A stretch of DNA of 64,000 nucleotides, taken from contig JAAXHO010000284.1 of NCBI GenBank assembly GCA_012270795.1, forward strand, positions 6,786 to 70,785, in the 5' to 3' direction. Position 1 is the stretch's first letter; every line of letters starts with the position of its first letter. Shown piece by piece: positions 52,252 through 60,814 of the stretch. The position numbers and the translations under genes are program-made. A model generated the notes under the pieces. The model worked only from the letters and a program-made list of their open reading frames with translations. It did no database searches and was not told the DNA's origin. This DNA comes from Candidatus Poribacteria bacterium (GTDB lineage: Bacteria; Poribacteria; WGA-4E; WGA-3G).

Positions 52252-52375
52252 TTGCTTTTGCCCCTTCGTTCACATGTGTGGAAACGACTACGCGGTACAT
52301 TAGTTTACCATCAGACGACAACAATCCTGCTTTTATATCAGTTCCCCCAAGATCAATTCCAATACTGTATTTCAT
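52190..52375 (-). pseudogene. ROK family sugar kinase, N-terminal part
   Basis: The 61-residue frame MKYSIGIDLGGTDIKAGLLSS carries the ROK phosphate-binding loop DLGGTDIK and continues to KAIAKRI, after which it diverges into unlikely sequence (SSGTFTGTSQN) and stops. It overlaps the main frame at 51403-52251, which supplies the rest of the kinase. Confidence 0.75.
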
Positions 52376-52450
52376 GTTTTATGTTTATTGCTGTTTAATG
52401 TCTACTGTTAGAACCTCTACTGTAATTAATGGATGCTTGCTATTAAACTC

Positions 52451-53701
52451 TTAACTTTGAGAAATCCAATTTATTCTTGCCCCGTCTCCTACATTGCATA
52501 CATAGATATCAGGTTTGATTCCGGTTTGTTTTGTATATTCTCTCATAACATTTGTCCGCAATTCGTCAACAACTTCAGTTCTGACTAAGTTCACTGTACA
52601 TCCACCGAACCCTGCTCCTGTCATTCTTGAACCAAGGACGCCATTGATATTTTGTGCAATTTCAGTTAGCATGTTTAATTCGTCACAACTGACTTCATAT
52701 AGATCACGTAGACCTGCGTGTGAAGCATTCATGAGCATGCCAAATGTTTCTATATCACTTTTTGAAAGGGCATCAACTGCGTTGAGTACTCTTGTGTTCT
52801 CCTCAACGACATACCTACACCTCTTTTGTGTTATTTCTGGTAATTCTACTTCATATTTTTTGAATTCATCCAGTGTGACATCTCGCAGTGAGGTGATATT
52901 AGGTAGCCATTTTTTCAAGATTTGTACTCCATTTTCGCATTCAGCGCGTCGTTTATTATATTCGGATGCAGCAAGTTCGCGCTTCACATTCGTATTACAT
53001 ATTACAATCTGCAAGTTAGTTAGATTCAGTGGAACTTGTTTGTAATCTAAAGCTCGGCAATCTAAGAATAATGCATGATCTGCTTTTCCCAATAACGATA
53101 TAGATTGGTCCATTATACCACAGTTGACACCAGCAAATTCATTCTCTGCCCGTTGACACAGTGCAGCTAATTTCATCAGTGGAATTTCAATCAATTCTAT
53201 CTTTCCAAAATTTCTGTTGATTGTGTTCGAAATTGCCAATCCACTTGCAGCTAAGAATGCATAAGATGATGCGACCTCAAGTGCGGCAGATGAACTCAGT
53301 CCTGCACTTATTGGGACATCTCCTGTAATTACAGCGGACAAACCGTTCATTACATGTCTAGTGTCATGCAAAACTAGTTCTTGTAAATAGTGTGCAACGC
53401 CTTTTATATACTTTGCCCATTGCGGTGTGTCATCCTTATCAATATGGTCCAAACTAAAGGTACATTCCTCCCTCATATCCACTGCGTGTAGCTGCACTTT
53501 CCGGTCAGATCGTCTTTGTACAGCAATATGGATATATTTGTCAATTGCGACTGGAAACACAAAACCGTCATTGTAATCTGTATGTTCACCGATTAAGTTG
53601 ACTCTCCCCGGTGCGGAAGCAATAAATTCAGGTTCATTACCATAACGTTTTGTAAATTCTGAATTTAATCTCTCAATAGAATTTGAAATTTTTTGGTTCA
53701 T
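52451..53701 (-). CDS. galK: Galactokinase
   Basis: Phosphorylates galactose to galactose 1-phosphate in the Leloir pathway. The GHMP motifs are complete: PGRVNLIGEHTDYNDGFVFP (galactokinase signature), GLSSSAALEVASS (ATP loop), CGIMDQSISLLG (catalytic Asp) and SRMTGAGFGGCTVNLV (motif 3). The length of 416 residues is close to the usual 380-400. It is followed on the same strand by the ROK kinase, making a sugar-kinase pair; galT and galE are not in the window. No strong ribosome binding site precedes the ATG at 53701. Confidence 0.95.
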   Translation of the reverse strand: MNQKISNSIERLNSEFTKRYGNEPEFIASAPGRVNLIGEHTDYNDGFVFPVAIDKYIHIAVQRRSDRKVQLHAVDMREECTFSLDHIDKDDTPQWAKYIKGVAHYLQELVLHDTRHVMNGLSAVITGDVPISAGLSSSAALEVASSYAFLAASGLAISNTINRNFGKIELIEIPLMKLAALCQRAENEFAGVNCGIMDQSISLLGKADHALFLDCRALDYKQVPLNLTNLQIVICNTNVKRELAASEYNKRRAECENGVQILKKWLPNITSLRDVTLDEFKKYEVELPEITQKRCRYVVEENTRVLNAVDALSKSDIETFGMLMNASHAGLRDLYEVSCDELNMLTEIAQNINGVLGSRMTGAGFGGCTVNLVRTEVVDELRTNVMREYTKQTGIKPDIYVCNVGDGARINWISQS

Positions 53702-53770
53702 AAGTTTACTTCAGTAGATGGAAACATAAGGTGAGATCAATGTCATAATCACCTTTATATCACCGTTTTT

Positions 53771-54523
53771 TTAAGATGCAGCAAAAAAACTTAGCAATCG
53801 TGCTAAAATTGTGTGTAATTCGGGACGTGGAACATAGCAATCCACACTAATATCAGGGGTTAAATTTCTGTTTTCCTCTGGCAGGAGTTGTTCTTCTGGA
53901 GCATGTAGCGCGGGTTGCGGTTTGATCCGAGATATGTTGTCTGGAAGTGATGCACATTCTGCAATTACAATTTCACCCACTGGTAGATATGAAGTCAGTT
54001 TTTCTACATCTGTTTCTGTTAAGACAGTTAGGTGTGGAATGGCTGCCTGTGATAAACGGTCTAAACGTAATAACAATGGAATAATATCCGAAAATGTGCA
54101 TTCAGTTTCAATATCATTGACTGGAAAAACGGTGAGTAATGGAATAGTTTTCTCAATAGCACATTCAATTGACGCAGAAAACACTTTCAAATGCTGCTGT
54201 TTCAAGGTGGCATAAGAGGATAGAATAAACAGGCTGACAGAATATTCCGCAATATTTTCCTCAACAGCAAACGCATCATATTCACTCACATCATGACGAA
54301 TAATCTGATTTGATTCAGTTTCTGAATTATCTGTGATAGTATTGACATCAATAAGGAGTTTTAGTCTATTTTCAATTGTCAAAGGAAATAGTTCTTTGCA
54401 TTTTGGACAGATAAAATCGTTCCGTTCTAATTCACGGTGAAAAGATACCTCACCACATTTTGGACACTTATGCCATAAACTACCACTTTCTTCAATGTTA
54501 TTTGTGTTTCGTACGGTTTCCAT
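53771..54523 (-). CDS. Degenerate AccD-like protein (zinc ribbon plus decayed carboxyltransferase fold)
   Basis: 250 residues. The N terminus LWHKCPKCGEVSFHRELERNDFICPKCK is the four-cysteine zinc ribbon of the acetyl-CoA carboxylase beta subunit, and the following ENRLKLLIDVNT matches the linker in AccD. The rest keeps the length and a recognisable ending (CYVPRPELHTILARLLSFF versus the AccD RRELRETLARLL), but the glycine-rich acyl-CoA and oxyanion motifs of the crotonase fold are gone; the equivalent region reads SLFILSSYATLKQQH. It is therefore unlikely to be catalytic. It could be a regulatory or RNA-binding relic of AccD. It lies between galK and the partner-switching cluster. Confidence 0.65.
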   Translation of the reverse strand: METVRNTNNIEESGSLWHKCPKCGEVSFHRELERNDFICPKCKELFPLTIENRLKLLIDVNTITDNSETESNQIIRHDVSEYDAFAVEENIAEYSVSLFILSSYATLKQQHLKVFSASIECAIEKTIPLLTVFPVNDIETECTFSDIIPLLLRLDRLSQAAIPHLTVLTETDVEKLTSYLPVGEIVIAECASLPDNISRIKPQPALHAPEEQLLPEENRNLTPDISVDCYVPRPELHTILARLLSFFAAS

Positions 54524-54586
54524 ATTCCATCACTAATTTTGTTAACATATTTTTAATAGGAATTTGCATTATTGCGGAGATATGTG

Positions 54587-54937
54587 TTACGTAGTTTGAA
54601 AACTTGCTAACGCCTCTGCTTCTGTATCGTATCGGTCAAAAATAGTCACAAGTTTTGCCATAATAATAAGACTTCTGATATTCCCACCTATATTGAGTAG
54701 TACTATTCTTCCCATGTTACGTCTGATGGAAGCGTAGGCAGCGACAATCACGCCTAAGCCGGAACTATCCATCATTTGTACACGTTCCAAATTTAATATC
54801 AAAAAGACTTGTTCTCCATCCGCTTCTCGAATTAGGTTATCAATGATATTTTTTAATCCAATTGTATTTGGACCGACGAGGTTGCCTTCAATATCTAAAA
54901 TAATTATATTGTCGTTATGTCGAAGGTTTACTTGCAT
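54587..54937 (-). CDS. STAS anti-sigma factor antagonist
   Basis: A 116-residue SpoIIAA/RsbV-type protein. The STAS fold is clear: IIILDIEGNLVGPNTIGLKNII, LILNLERVQMMDSSGLGVIVAAY with the phosphorylatable serine S58 or S59, then GRIVLLNIGGNI and LVTIFDRYDTEAEAL. Unphosphorylated, it would bind the RsbW-type kinase encoded next to it (55192) and free the partner regulator. AAAGGAG five bases before the ATG supports the start. A palindrome at 55065-55090 and an 86-bp inverted-repeat element lie in the gap before it. Confidence 0.9.
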   Translation of the reverse strand: MQVNLRHNDNIIILDIEGNLVGPNTIGLKNIIDNLIREADGEQVFLILNLERVQMMDSSGLGVIVAAYASIRRNMGRIVLLNIGGNIRSLIIMAKLVTIFDRYDTEAEALASFQTT

Positions 54938-54955
54938 AAAAACTCCTTTCAGCGT

Positions 54956-55041
54956 ATCTCATAAATGCAATTTTGTCCAAATTTACCGGATCACGTGTCC
55001 TGTAAATTGGGGTTAGAAACCCCTCCTACGATTTATGAGAT
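54956..55041. repeat. 86-bp palindromic element with ATCTCATAAAT ends
   Basis: Perfect 11-bp terminal inverted repeats at 54956-54966 and 55031-55041. Internally AATTTACCGGA/TCCTGTAAATT form a second imperfect inverted repeat and GGGGTTAGAAACCCC a third. It ends 19 bases before the STAS start codon, so it would lie in the leader. It shares the CCTCCTAC word with the other palindromic elements. Confidence 0.65.
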
Positions 55042-55064
55042 AGGTTGTTCTTAACAAACACATT

Positions 55065-55090
55065 TTTTGTGAACAGTACTGTTCACAAAA
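55065..55090. promoter_or_regulatory. Perfect 26-bp palindrome (GAACAGT/ACTGTTC core)
   Basis: TTTTGTGAACAGT joined directly to its complement, between the RsbW-type gene and the STAS gene. There is no T run on either strand, so it is more like an operator than a terminator. The core resembles GAAC-N-GTTC sites bound by LexA-like repressors, but the spacing differs. Confidence 0.6.
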
Positions 55091-55191
55091 GATATGCGTT
55101 GATTATTCTACAAATCTATCGTGTGCAACATCTTCTCACATTCTTACCAGTTAATTCACAGTTGTTAGCGATAAGGATAAAATAATTGGAT

Positions 55192-55605
55192 TTACCTATA
55201 TTTTACCATCTTTATGATGGTTCCTTTGGCTTCGTATTCAACTTCATCCATACAGGCTTCCATCAGGAATAGTCCCCGTCCACTACTTTTCAGTAGATTT
55301 TCAGGGTCGAGTGGATTAGCAACTTCTTGTCGTTCAAATCCTGGTCCTTCATCAGTAATAACTATGGTAAGTTTTTCATCGTCAATAAGAAATTCAAAAG
55401 TAGCGTTTTTATCGGTATCTTCTTTATTACCGTGTTTGATTGCGTTAGTGCCTGCTTCAATGACTGCGAGGTTAACATGTTCCTGCACTTCTTCATCGAA
55501 TTTCATTTCTTTAAGAATATCACTAATGACAGTATCAAGCAGATAAATCAACTGCATTGTGCTTGGGAGAGAAAGGAAGATTTTCAGTTGTTTTTTCTCA
55601 CCCAC
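55192..55605 (-). CDS. Anti-sigma regulatory factor / serine kinase (RsbW type)
   Basis: A GHKL (HATPase_c_2) protein of 137 residues. The N box is NLAVIEAGTNAIKHGN (catalytic Glu and Asn), the G1 box ITDEGPGFE and the G2 box SSGRGLFLM. It would phosphorylate the STAS serine and hold a partner regulator inactive. The GTG start at 55605 has AAAGGAG eight bases upstream. It sits between the receiver-PP2C phosphatase and the STAS gene in one minus-strand cluster, the standard partner-switching order. The classic partner, a SigB-type sigma factor, is not encoded here; the ECF fusions upstream are a different family. Confidence 0.9.
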   Translation of the reverse strand: MGEKKQLKIFLSLPSTMQLIYLLDTVISDILKEMKFDEEVQEHVNLAVIEAGTNAIKHGNKEDTDKNATFEFLIDDEKLTIVITDEGPGFERQEVANPLDPENLLKSSGRGLFLMEACMDEVEYEAKGTIIKMVKYR

Positions 55606-55746
55606 GTGTTAGGCTCCTTTCTTGTATACGCAAAATATCGCGCAGAATATATTAGCAAAGTTCTAAATTTACCAGAATGACATTAAAAACAATTTTTGTT
55701 TACATCATTTGTGTTATGGTGCTTTTTGTTTTTAACTTAGCGTTGA

Positions 55747-56988
55747 CTAAACCTCATTGCGTTTAATAACAACAACTGCGCGGTCATCCTTGAGTTGAGT
55801 TGTTCCGCTGTGTTCAAAAAGTGTTTTTTGTAGGTCATTACAAATTGAATCCGCAGACAACTTTAGTTTGTTTGAGAGATAATCAATTAATCGTTCTTCT
55901 CCAAAGAAATCGTTTGGTTTTTGCCCCTCGGTTTCGGTTACACCGTCAGTATAAAGTATGAGCACATCTCCAGGGGAAATAGTACAAGTTTCATAAGAAA
56001 AAGTTGCAATATCGAACACGCCAATTAACATTCCGCCAGTTTCAAGCAAATGAACTTCGCTGTTAGTCTGTAAAGTTTTATCGGAATTATCTGTTTTTTG
56101 TATGAAATGGATTGGGGGACAGTGACCACCGTTTGAATAGGTGAATTTTCCAGTTTCTAATTCTAAAATTCCGTAAACCATAGTTGTGAATTGTTCAATA
56201 TCTGTATTGTGGAATAGTAATGTATTAATACGTTTTAGGACAGTTGCGGGGGAATCTTCCTCGTTACTCAGCAACCGCGATGCAGTCTGAATCATAACCA
56301 TCAATAGTGCGGCAGGAATACCGTGTCCTTTTACATCACCTAATACAATACCGAGTCGTTTATCATTGAGAGGGATGAAGTCGTAGAAGTCTCCTGAAAC
56401 TGATGTTGAGCTGCGGAAATAGGTTGCAAAGTCGTATCCTTCATAAGTAGGCGGTTTTTCGGGTAGTAACTTAAGTTGTATTTCGGCAGCGGCTTGCAGA
56501 TGTGAACCGAGTTCAGCCACTCCTTCTTCACTAAAACTGTCTCCCATTGCGTTGATGAGTGGATTGATGTATTTTACAGGCCGAGTTCGTCCCAAGACTG
56601 CATTGATTCGGGCAGTTACCTCTCTTAGGTCAAAAGGTTTTGTGATATAATCATCTCCGCCAAATTCCAAACCTTTCAGTTTATCTTCAGTCTGCGACTT
56701 TGCTGTCAACCACAGAACGGGAATTGCACGTGTATCAGTATCCTCCTTTAATCGCTTTATAACTTCTAACCCATCCATCTGTGGCATCATGACATCAAGC
56801 AAAATCAGGTCAGGTTGTTCTGCCTTCGCATTTTGAAGTCCAAGGGGCCCCTCATTTGCGGTGATGACATTGAATCCGTCTGAAGTTAAGCTCATTTCGA
56901 GCAAAGCGAGTATATCAGGATCATCATCAATGACTAATATGGTTTCAGTTGATGTAGTAGAATCGGATACGTAAATTGTTTCGGACAT
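55747..56988 (-). CDS. Response regulator with PP2C/SpoIIE phosphatase output
   Basis: Receiver domain at residues 15-135 (acidic D21-D23, phospho-acceptor D65 in LILLDVMMPQMDG, Lys in YITKPFD), a short helical linker (about 150-185), and a PP2C-type phosphatase from about 190 to the end. The phosphatase motifs are SVSGDFYDF, GDVKGHGIPAALLM and LILYTDGVTE (metal ligands). It dephosphorylates the STAS anti-anti-sigma protein when the receiver is phosphorylated. The histidine kinase gene at 57773 is transcribed toward it and is a likely source of the phosphoryl group. This is the RsbU/RsbP role with a two-component input. Confidence 0.92.
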   Translation of the reverse strand: MSETIYVSDSTTSTETILVIDDDPDILALLEMSLTSDGFNVITANEGPLGLQNAKAEQPDLILLDVMMPQMDGLEVIKRLKEDTDTRAIPVLWLTAKSQTEDKLKGLEFGGDDYITKPFDLREVTARINAVLGRTRPVKYINPLINAMGDSFSEEGVAELGSHLQAAAEIQLKLLPEKPPTYEGYDFATYFRSSTSVSGDFYDFIPLNDKRLGIVLGDVKGHGIPAALLMVMIQTASRLLSNEEDSPATVLKRINTLLFHNTDIEQFTTMVYGILELETGKFTYSNGGHCPPIHFIQKTDNSDKTLQTNSEVHLLETGGMLIGVFDIATFSYETCTISPGDVLILYTDGVTETEGQKPNDFFGEERLIDYLSNKLKLSADSICNDLQKTLFEHSGTTQLKDDRAVVVIKRNEV

Positions 56989-57065
56989 ATTTTTGCCTTA
57001 AGTTTTCAAGCCAGAAATTTGGTTGAAGTTATAGTTCGTTATTGCGGTTTCCTTTCGTTAGAGCT

Positions 57066-57659
57066 CTATTGTTGCAGGGCAGCCTTTTCCCGCACGTGCC
57101 AAATAGGATCCTGAAGTAATAGCTGCCTTATACGCTCAATGAATATTGTGTCTTTTGAGGTAATAGCCATCTCAAATGCAGCTTGTCTTATGTAAGGGTC
57201 CTGATGTTGGCAGAAACGGTTAGTGATTTCTTTTGCGTCATTTGGAGAAAGGCGTACCAAGCTGAGGAGGGCTCGCCGCTTGCAGTAGTCATCTGGATCT
57301 TGCATCCCTTTTTTTAGGAGGTTTTCCGCCTTCTGACCGGCGCAGCTAAGCACATCGTACACTTGCCATCGCGTGCTTGAGTATTCCGATTTTGTCAGTA
57401 AACACAACACGTCCCAACATAGATCTATGTGGGTTCTTGCGTAATCCGCAAGATGTTCTCCTTCATCTGAAATGGCCCAGCATTTGTCAATATACTGGAT
57501 AGCCTTCCGGTTTAGAGATTGCTGGGTCATTTCGTAAATAGCGGCATCCATTAAAAGCTTCCACTCAGGAAAATCCTCTTGCCAACCATCATCGTTCTGG
57601 TCTGCCGTAATCGCTCACTCTTCCCAATCTTTGTATCTTTTTTCAAGATTGCTTGCCAT
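57066..57659 (-). pseudogene. HEAT-repeat protein with an in-frame TGA at codon 15
   Basis: GGAGG lies six bases before an ATG at 57659, which opens MASNLEKRYKDWEE and then hits TGA (57615-57617). The same frame continues without further stops as AITADQNDDGWQEDFPEWKLLMDAAIYEMTQQ into 161 residues of HEAT-like helices (KAIQYIDKCWAI, LLSLVRLSPNDAKEI, YIRQAAFEMAITSK). The good ribosome binding site and uninterrupted frame suggest one gene of 197 residues with a nonsense mutation, or translation from the internal ATG at 57551. HEAT proteins are protein-binding scaffolds; between a histidine kinase and its phosphatase it may have been a scaffold. TGA is an ordinary stop elsewhere in the window. 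Confidence 0.6.
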
Positions 57660-57772
57660 TACATTCCTCCTATTGGCTGGGGCATACATACTTCCATTTT
57701 GTAGCAATCCAGTTTGTGTTCTATGTATGCACACACAAACTAGGAGTTTATGTTACTATGTTGCAACTTGAG

Positions 57773-60298
57773 TTAAGATAATAACGGAATCCAGAATTGA
57801 AAGTTGCAACCTTTGTCATTATCACCAACATCGACCCAGATTTTTCCTTTATGTGCTTCAACAAATCCCTGTGCGATTGACAGTCCTAATCCAGTTCCGC
57901 CCTGTTCTCTTGTTTGAATATTGCTAAGTTGTCTGAATTTGTCAAAGACATTTTCTCGTTCTTCAGCTGGGATTCCCGGTCCTGAGTCAATTACTTCAAC
58001 GTGAATTCCATCATTTTCGTTTATATCATCAGTTTTTTCTTCGTCCCTCGGATATTTTTTACTTGTGATTCTAACCTTGACATAACCATTTTCTGGCGTG
58101 AATTTAATTGCGTTTCCTATAAGATTAGTGAATATCTGGCCAATATATTCTGCGTCTCCATTAGGTTGGGTTAAATCTGGTTCTGTATTATACTCTAAAT
58201 CTATAGATTTTTCGTCTGCCTGTGGTTTGAGTTCCTCAATTCTTTGTTGTCCTATCTCTATGATGTCCACGGGTTCAAGATTCATTACAATGCGACCTGC
58301 TTCTATGCGCGAAATATCAAGCAAATCGTTTATCATTTTTGCGAGTCGTTCTGATTGTCGATGGGCTCTAATTAGGCTCTGTTTTTGAACATCATTGAGT
58401 GGGCCTACCTTTCCATTAAGTATAAGAGAAATGAATCCAATGATTGAGGTTAATGGCGTTCTTAATTCATGTGAGACAAGTGCGACAAAATCGGATTTCA
58501 TTTGGTCGATTTCGTGTTGTTTCGTAATATCATCGAAAACATAGACAGTTCCTGCCATATTCTTATCATCATCGGCTAATGATTCGTCTTGTGTTGTAGT
58601 ACTAATTGAAGTAAACTGACTTGTCACAACACGTAGCACACGGTTTTCACCTTCTTCATCTAAAACGGTTGCTCGTGCATCCGTTTCTTGCGTATTTGCT
58701 GATATTTTAAGGTTGGTTTCCCGCAATAGGTCTGTGAAGCGGTCTGGGAAATCTGAGGCATCACTAATATTTAGCAATTGTTTTGCAGCTGGGTTAAAGT
58801 AAAGGATTCGGTCTTGCCTATCAACAACGATTAGTCCTTCCCCGAGGCAATCGACTATTGTAGTCATCTGCTGTTCAGCATTGATGAGTTTCTCAACGGC
58901 GATTTTTAGGTTGCGGTGCATGTCGTTGAATTCTTGAGCCAACATACCGACTTCGTTCTTGCTGTCGATAGATATAAGATTTTCCTCATCGTTTTGGAAC
59001 CATGGCATATTTGCGATTTGTCTTCGGACTTGATCGGAATCTTGTTGAACAACTTCATTTGCCTCTTGCCCGATACGTTTTGCGGTTTGTGCAAGTTGCA
59101 TAACAGGTTGTGAAATCCGCTTTGCGGCTACATAGGCGACTGGAATTACGATGACCGAAGATAGGATGGTAACCAATAAGACGTACTGATTCAGTTTTGC
59201 GACTCCTGCGTAAGCTTCAGAATTTGGATATGAAACAAACATTATCCAGTTACTGAAATTTGGGTTAGTTTTCCATTCTAATCTACTTTCAGGTAGATTG
59301 TTTTCGATCGGTCTATTTTCTTGCCTATTTCCTCGTCTTCCACGTCTTGTCCTTGTTCTTGCCCATCCATATACTCGTGATTCACTGAATCGATCGGTTT
59401 CTCCCTCTGCTTCATATCCATGGTATTTTCCTTTTGTTCCTTTTTTTGCTTCAATAATTGCTCTTGCTGCAGCGTTTTCAGTTGCTATTGAATCACCAAT
59501 TTTATAGTTACTAATTGTTGAGACAGAAATGATTTCTCCCGCTTCATTCGTTAAAATAGTGTGTGCTTTTTCCATATCCGGTAGTAATTCAACGACATTA
59601 GAAAGTTCTGGCAGATAGAGGACGACCTTAATCACACCGACAACATTTTTTTCATTTCTTGAAGAAGGTCTTTGTCTTCCTGATCGGATGGGTAATGCAA
59701 CTAATAAACGATGTATACCACGTTCCGCATCATAGGTTATGTCTTCAGCATAATCCAAACCTAGTTCATTATTGATACTTTTGTTGCACCAAGTTTGGTC
59801 TTTTACATAATGAGGGGATATACTTGCTTGATCATATTTTAGTTCCTCTTGGTCCGAATAAAGGACATATCCGTCAACATTTGTAATGGTTAATTCACTT
59901 CTATTTCTATTTTGTCTTCCTCTAAACCTACTACTGATATTTGCTCTTATATCTCTAATACTGTGACTGGTTTCTAAACTTCTCCATACATCAGCATATA
60001 CTTGCATATTTTTGTCAGCGATGTTGGCTTTAATAACATACTTTTGAATTTCTGGGAGTTCCAATCGTATATTACGAATTTTGTCTGAAATTGCGCGATC
60101 AACTCTATAGAGTTTTTCTTGTGCAAGTATTACCAATCCTTCTCCAACACTACTTTTCAAAGCATTCCCACCCAATACTTTGATAGCGAGTGAAACGACA
60201 AATAAAGGCGTGAGTGAAACGAGCAGAAACAAAACGACTTGTTGCCCGCGTAATCCCATCTTAAACAAGGTTTTTTTTGCAGGTTTTATGTCTTGCAT
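57773..60298 (-). CDS. Sensor histidine kinase with large periplasmic sensor, HAMP and PAS
   Basis: 841 residues. Transmembrane helices at 21-42 and 371-392 bracket a periplasmic domain of about 325 residues with a dCache-like pattern (ELTITNVDGYVLYSDQ, ILTNEAGEIISVST). An insert at 311-330 is rich in arginine. HAMP follows (ISQPVMQLAQTAKRIG), then a PAS domain (about 472-595, DCLGEGLIVVDRQDRILYFN). HisKA has H610 in VSHELRTPLTS, and the ATPase domain has NLIGNAIKFTPENG, DSGPGIP and GGTGLGLSIAQ. The cluster order (STAS 60380, this kinase, HEAT, receiver-phosphatase, RsbW, STAS) indicates that it feeds the partner switch. The ligand is unknown. Confidence 0.93.
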   Translation of the reverse strand: MQDIKPAKKTLFKMGLRGQQVVLFLLVSLTPLFVVSLAIKVLGGNALKSSVGEGLVILAQEKLYRVDRAISDKIRNIRLELPEIQKYVIKANIADKNMQVYADVWRSLETSHSIRDIRANISSRFRGRQNRNRSELTITNVDGYVLYSDQEELKYDQASISPHYVKDQTWCNKSINNELGLDYAEDITYDAERGIHRLLVALPIRSGRQRPSSRNEKNVVGVIKVVLYLPELSNVVELLPDMEKAHTILTNEAGEIISVSTISNYKIGDSIATENAAARAIIEAKKGTKGKYHGYEAEGETDRFSESRVYGWARTRTRRGRRGNRQENRPIENNLPESRLEWKTNPNFSNWIMFVSYPNSEAYAGVAKLNQYVLLVTILSSVIVIPVAYVAAKRISQPVMQLAQTAKRIGQEANEVVQQDSDQVRRQIANMPWFQNDEENLISIDSKNEVGMLAQEFNDMHRNLKIAVEKLINAEQQMTTIVDCLGEGLIVVDRQDRILYFNPAAKQLLNISDASDFPDRFTDLLRETNLKISANTQETDARATVLDEEGENRVLRVVTSQFTSISTTTQDESLADDDKNMAGTVYVFDDITKQHEIDQMKSDFVALVSHELRTPLTSIIGFISLILNGKVGPLNDVQKQSLIRAHRQSERLAKMINDLLDISRIEAGRIVMNLEPVDIIEIGQQRIEELKPQADEKSIDLEYNTEPDLTQPNGDAEYIGQIFTNLIGNAIKFTPENGYVKVRITSKKYPRDEEKTDDINENDGIHVEVIDSGPGIPAEERENVFDKFRQLSNIQTREQGGTGLGLSIAQGFVEAHKGKIWVDVGDNDKGCNFQFWIPLLS

Positions 60299-60379
60299 TC
60301 CTGCACTCCTAAATCAGATAACGGGTCCAATGTGATTGAACCTCAGACTATTTTTGATGTATTATTTTGCATGCCCAGA

Positions 60380-60715
60380 TCATATAAAAGCATTGCGTGC
60401 TTCTTCTTCAGATTCATACACCTCTAAAATAGACGTTAGTCGAGTAACTTCCAGTATATTACTGACTGCTTTCTGTGGGTTCAGCAGTACTAATTTTCCT
60501 CCGGATCTTTGAACAACTTGAAATGCTACAATAATCACGCCAAGTGCAGTGCTGTCAAGGAGTGGGACATTCTTTAGATCAATAATCAGTTTATTATTCC
60601 CATTTTGCAGCTGCTGTTCTATTTCTTTATGGAACTGTGCAACTGTACTTCCAATTATTTTGCCTTGAACGTGGACAAATGCGGTATTTTCCGCGTCCAA
60701 TGTAATATCAAACAT
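60380..60715 (-). CDS. STAS anti-sigma factor antagonist, second copy
   Basis: 111 residues. KLIIDLKNVPLLDSTALGVIIVAFQVV carries the STAS phosphoserine S55, and GGKLVLLNPQKAVSNILEVTRLTSIL is the C-terminal helix-strand pair. It is only moderately similar to the STAS protein at 54587, so the two may pair with different kinases or respond to different phosphatases. AAGGAG nine bases before the ATG supports the start. It opens the partner-switching cluster upstream of the histidine kinase. Confidence 0.88.
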   Translation of the reverse strand: MFDITLDAENTAFVHVQGKIIGSTVAQFHKEIEQQLQNGNNKLIIDLKNVPLLDSTALGVIIVAFQVVQRSGGKLVLLNPQKAVSNILEVTRLTSILEVYESEEEARNAFI

Positions 60716-60814
60716 TTCATATTACTCCTTCCACTAATGATCTGCCATTGACTAACTGTATACCATTTAATTTGTATATTTAGAATGATCGGCGTTTTTT
60801 TATGTTTTTAGACA

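Noticed and set aside
52515-53045. 176-codon frame antisense to galactokinase
   Set aside because: Shadow of galK codon usage; no start signal or motif.
57615-57617. TGA read as tryptophan or selenocysteine
   Set aside because: TGA ends several other genes in the window with proper coupling (for example TGATG at 7604-7608), and no selenocysteine hairpin was seen.
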